NCBI GenBank assembly: GCA_944376695.1
Contig: CALWDM010000014.1
Location: 1-45,838 of the forward strand
DNA: 45,838 nucleotides
Origin: an uncultured Mediterraneibacter sp.
GTDB lineage: Bacteria; Bacillota; Clostridia; Lachnospirales; Lachnospiraceae
Direction of reading: 5' to 3'
The notes under the pieces are model-generated. The model searched no databases. It saw only the letters and a program-made list of their open reading frames with translations, and was not told where the DNA came from. The position numbers and the translations under genes are program-made. This document shows, piece after piece, positions 44,121 through 45,838 of this stretch. The first letter of the stretch is position 1. The number at the start of each line of letters is the position of its first letter.

Positions 44121-44189
44121 CCGGACAGGAGGTACAGCTGCCGCGGCGCCTGGGATTTCCCCAGGTCCGGCGGCAGCCGGCATGTCCGG
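44121..44189 (+). other. GC-rich structured intergenic segment
   Basis: Between the lipoprotein and hisA there are nested pairings: CCGGACA (44121-44127) with TGTCCGG (44183-44189), GCTGCCG (44137-44143) with CGGCAGC (44171-44177), and GCCTGGG (44148-44154) with a partner at 44160-44166. No T run follows, so it is not a standard terminator. It could be an mRNA leader structure for hisA. Confidence 0.5.
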
Positions 44190-44282
44190 GACATTGCCGT
44201 TCAGTCAGATACGGCAGATACGGGCGGCAGGTGTGGAACGAATGCGGGTTATGTTCAGAAAAGAAAAAGGAGATTGGGAACC

Positions 44283-45062
44283 ATGAGGTTCAGACCGTGT
44301 ATTGACATACATAACGGAAAAGTAAAACAGATCGTCGGAGGAAGTCTGCGGGATGAAGGGGACAGCGCCAGGACGAATTTTTCGTCGGAACTGGGAGCTG
44401 ATTATTATGCCCGGTTGTACCGGGAAGATGGGCTGAAAGGCGGGCATATCATCATGCTGAACCATGCGGGGTCCGGGTATTACGAGGCCACCAGGCAGCA
44501 GGCTTTGTCGGCGCTGGCCGCCTATCCGGATGGGATGCAGATCGGCGGCGGGATCACGGCTGAAAATGCGGCAGGATATCTGGAGGCAGGCGCAAGCCAT
44601 GTGATCGTCACATCCTATGTTTTCCGGGACGGCGCCTTCTGCCGGAGAAAGATGGAAAAGCTTGTGTCCGAGGTGGGAAAGGAGCACATTGTCCTTGATC
44701 TGAGCTGCCGGAAGAGATCGGGGGAGTATTATGTGGTGACCGAGCGGTGGCAGAAGTTTACAGATATGCGCGTGACTACGGAAACATTGACGGAACTGGC
44801 GGCGTACTGCGGGGAGTTTCTTATCCATGGAGTCGATGCGGAGGGGAAACGTTCCGGAATGGAAGAGGAGCTGGTATATATGCTTGGAGAATGGAAGGAA
44901 ATCCGGCAGGATATTCCTGTGACATATGCAGGCGGGATCGGATCAGCAGAGGATTTGGAACGGTTCCGTAAGATCAGTGAGGAAAAGCTTGACTTTACGA
45001 TTGGAAGCGCTCTGGATCTGTTTGGGGGAAATATCCCATATGAAGCATTAAAAAAGGGGTAG
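44283..45062 (+). CDS. hisA: HisA (ProFAR isomerase) of eukaryotic HIS6 type
   Basis: The product is 259 residues from ATG 44283, with AAAAGGAG upstream at good spacing; a TTG three codons earlier is too close. The sequence follows the plant and fungal HIS6/HISN3 pattern rather than bacterial HisA: FRPCIDIHNGKVKQIVGG, GGHIIMLN, QIGGGI, ASHVIVTSYVF, LDLSCRK, TERWQKF, HGVDAEGK, VTYAGGI and GSALDLFGG. It would isomerise the aminoaldose ProFAR in histidine synthesis. No other his gene is near. Such HIS6-like proteins are known in some bacteria, so transfer between domains of life is likely old. All expected motifs are present, so it is probably active. Confidence 0.92.
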   Translation: MRFRPCIDIHNGKVKQIVGGSLRDEGDSARTNFSSELGADYYARLYREDGLKGGHIIMLNHAGSGYYEATRQQALSALAAYPDGMQIGGGITAENAAGYLEAGASHVIVTSYVFRDGAFCRRKMEKLVSEVGKEHIVLDLSCRKRSGEYYVVTERWQKFTDMRVTTETLTELAAYCGEFLIHGVDAEGKRSGMEEELVYMLGEWKEIRQDIPVTYAGGIGSAEDLERFRKISEEKLDFTIGSALDLFGGNIPYEALKKG

Positions 45063-45195
45063 CGATCTATGCTGTCTCTTTTTTTATGCCTGCATATCGT
45101 TCAGGAATGTCAGCAGAAGCCTTTTTCCAGCAGATCAGAGCGAGACCGTAACAGTTCTTATTTTGATGCATATTGATAGTAAAAGGGAGACAGAA

Positions 45196-45288
45196 ATGCC
45201 AGACACAATTATGTGGTGGAACGGATCTGCCTTTTCAAAGAAAAAGGCCAATCACAGAATTGAAGATTTGGAAAGGAAAGTGGTATAA
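45196..45288 (+). CDS. 30-residue ORF coupled to holin
   Basis: A short ORF encoding MPDTIMWWNGSAFSKKKANH followed by RIEDLERKVV starts 6 bases after AGGGAG (45184-45189). Its TAA stop overlaps the holin ATG by one base (TAATG at 45286-45290), a sign of coupled translation. It has no recognised domain. The end resembles a charged helix. Small proteins of this kind precede holins in many phage lysis cassettes. Confidence 0.6.
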   Translation: MPDTIMWWNGSAFSKKKANHRIEDLERKVV

Positions 45289-45581
45289 TGGAACAAATCA
45301 TGAATTATGTAAAACCGGAACTGATCGTTGTCGCGGTGGTGTTATACTTTATCGGCATGGGACTTAAAAAGGCGGAAGCTGTGCCGGATAAATATATCCC
45401 GCTGATTCTGGGCGGGATTGGTATTGCCTTATGCGCCCTGTGGGTGCTGGCGAAGGGGCCATTGACATCTGGATCAGAAATCATGATGGCCATATTTACA
45501 TCAATTATACAGGGAATACTTATAGCCGGGCTGAGTACTTATGTGAATCAGATCATCAAGCAGCTTAATAAGACAGAGTAG
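45288..45581 (+). CDS. Phage holin family protein
   Basis: The 97-residue protein has three hydrophobic segments: LIVVAVVLYFIGMGL, then IPLILGGIGIALCALWVLA, and IMMAIFTSIIQGILIAGLSTY. It ends in a polar NQIIKQLNKTE. This fits Hol44-type phage holins, which make lesions in the inner membrane to release an endolysin. It overlaps the upstream small ORF and lies 57 bp before a putative amidase. No capsid or tail genes lie within the window; those could be beyond the right edge. Confidence 0.8.
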   Translation: MEQIMNYVKPELIVVAVVLYFIGMGLKKAEAVPDKYIPLILGGIGIALCALWVLAKGPLTSGSEIMMAIFTSIIQGILIAGLSTYVNQIIKQLNKTE

Positions 45582-45638
45582 ATCAGGAGGGCGTGCGGCA
45601 GCGCCGTTTTGCCGTGACACTGCAAAGGAGGAGAACAT

Positions 45639-45838
45639 ATGAAAATAGGCTTAAGAGGCGGGCACAGCCCGAACTGCAAAGGTGCGATGGGATATCTGGA
45701 CGAACAGGCGGAAGTCAGGAAGATTTATTATGAGCTGGCCCCTATGTTGCAGGCACAGGGGCATACAGTAATTGACTGTAATTCCAATGCATCTACAGTA
45801 GACGGAGAGTTATTGGAAGGAACGAACAAGGCAAATTC
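45639..45838 (+). CDS. N-acetylmuramoyl-L-alanine amidase-like endolysin, N-terminal part
   Basis: The 66 visible residues begin MKIGLRGGHSPNCKGAMGYL after AAAGGAGGAG, then EQAEVRKIYYELAPML and GHTVIDCNSN. The early RGGHS with His and the later acidic helix match Amidase_3-type zinc hydrolases found in clostridial phages, which cut the bond between muramic acid and the peptide. The gene runs off the window end. With the holin just upstream it forms a lysis pair. Confidence 0.75.
   Translation, partial: MKIGLRGGHSPNCKGAMGYLDEQAEVRKIYYELAPMLQAQGHTVIDCNSNASTVDGELLEGTNKAN

Noticed and set aside
44083-44286. 67-codon ORF after the lipoprotein gene
   Set aside because: It starts on the last base of the lipoprotein stop, lacks a ribosome site, is Gly/Ala/Arg-rich and covers the structured GC-rich segment.
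45173-45367. 64-codon ORF overlapping the small ORF and holin
   Set aside because: The overlapping 45196 ORF has better start signals and ends exactly at the holin start; this frame runs across both genes.
1-45838. CRISPR array, tRNA or rRNA genes
   Set aside because: No regularly spaced short repeats, no tRNA cloverleaf or rRNA sequence was recognised anywhere in the window. This was by eye, so a tRNAscan-type run could still correct it.

Overview
The window looks like chromosomal DNA of a Firmicute of the class Clostridia, most likely a Lachnospiraceae gut anaerobe. This rests on moderate G+C, strong AGGAGG-type ribosome sites, and a typical anaerobic gene set: flavodiiron protein, indolepyruvate:ferredoxin oxidoreductase, class III fructose bisphosphatase, HPr kinase next to uvrC, and long-form HPF. 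I would not name a genus. No rRNA, tRNA, CRISPR array or transposase gene was found.

Layout. 1-4640: end of a DUF6273-like protein, then a very large secreted von Willebrand A / lipase-like surface protein interrupted by an in-frame TAA. 4650-6970: cytidylate-kinase-like protein and flavodiiron protein on the minus strand, then an ArsC/Spx-like thioredoxin-fold protein. 6990-13180: one plus-strand operon, paaK-iorAB-ACT-paaK-ACT, for 2-oxoacid oxidation of aromatic amino acids, closed by a strong bidirectional terminator. 13260-16930: cold-shock protein, two Rrf2 regulators, and a sulfur assimilation pair (O-acetylhomoserine sulfhydrylase and CysK). 17030-19000: ptsH-ptsI. 19400-25630: ABC exporter, tRNA-dihydrouridine synthase, CTP synthase with a terminator in its leader, and a DUF1846 protein. 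25800-32160: ftsH, uvrC, hprK and a ROK glucokinase. 32250-39840: class A PBP, YigZ-like protein, HPF, PsiE-like membrane protein, TypA, and a tandem-OB-fold SSB-like protein. 40040-45060: dapB, fbp, a short primary-like sigma factor, a small lipoprotein, and a eukaryote-type HisA. 45196-end: a phage-type lysis cassette (30-aa ORF, holin, amidase cut by the window end).

The most unusual item is a pair of roughly 0.4-kb palindromic elements at 18999-19404 and 27912-28273. They share outer arms and a GGCTCAG loop, but their central stems have unrelated yet well-paired sequences. Their ends coincide with stop codons of neighbouring genes. Other notable points are an HPr with Arg at position 46 in a window that also encodes HPr kinase, a sigma factor with changed region 2.4 residues, a cysteine-free Rrf2 protein in front of cysK (as in a CymR-CysK system), a probable leaderless uvrC, and an orphan eukaryote-like HisA.

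How the genes may work together: iorAB, the two CoA ligases and the two ACT proteins form a probable aryl-pyruvate to aryl-acetate (ATP-yielding) module. ptsH, ptsI, hprK, glucokinase and fbp belong to sugar uptake and carbon-flow control. The rest is housekeeping: envelope, translation, proteolysis and repair.
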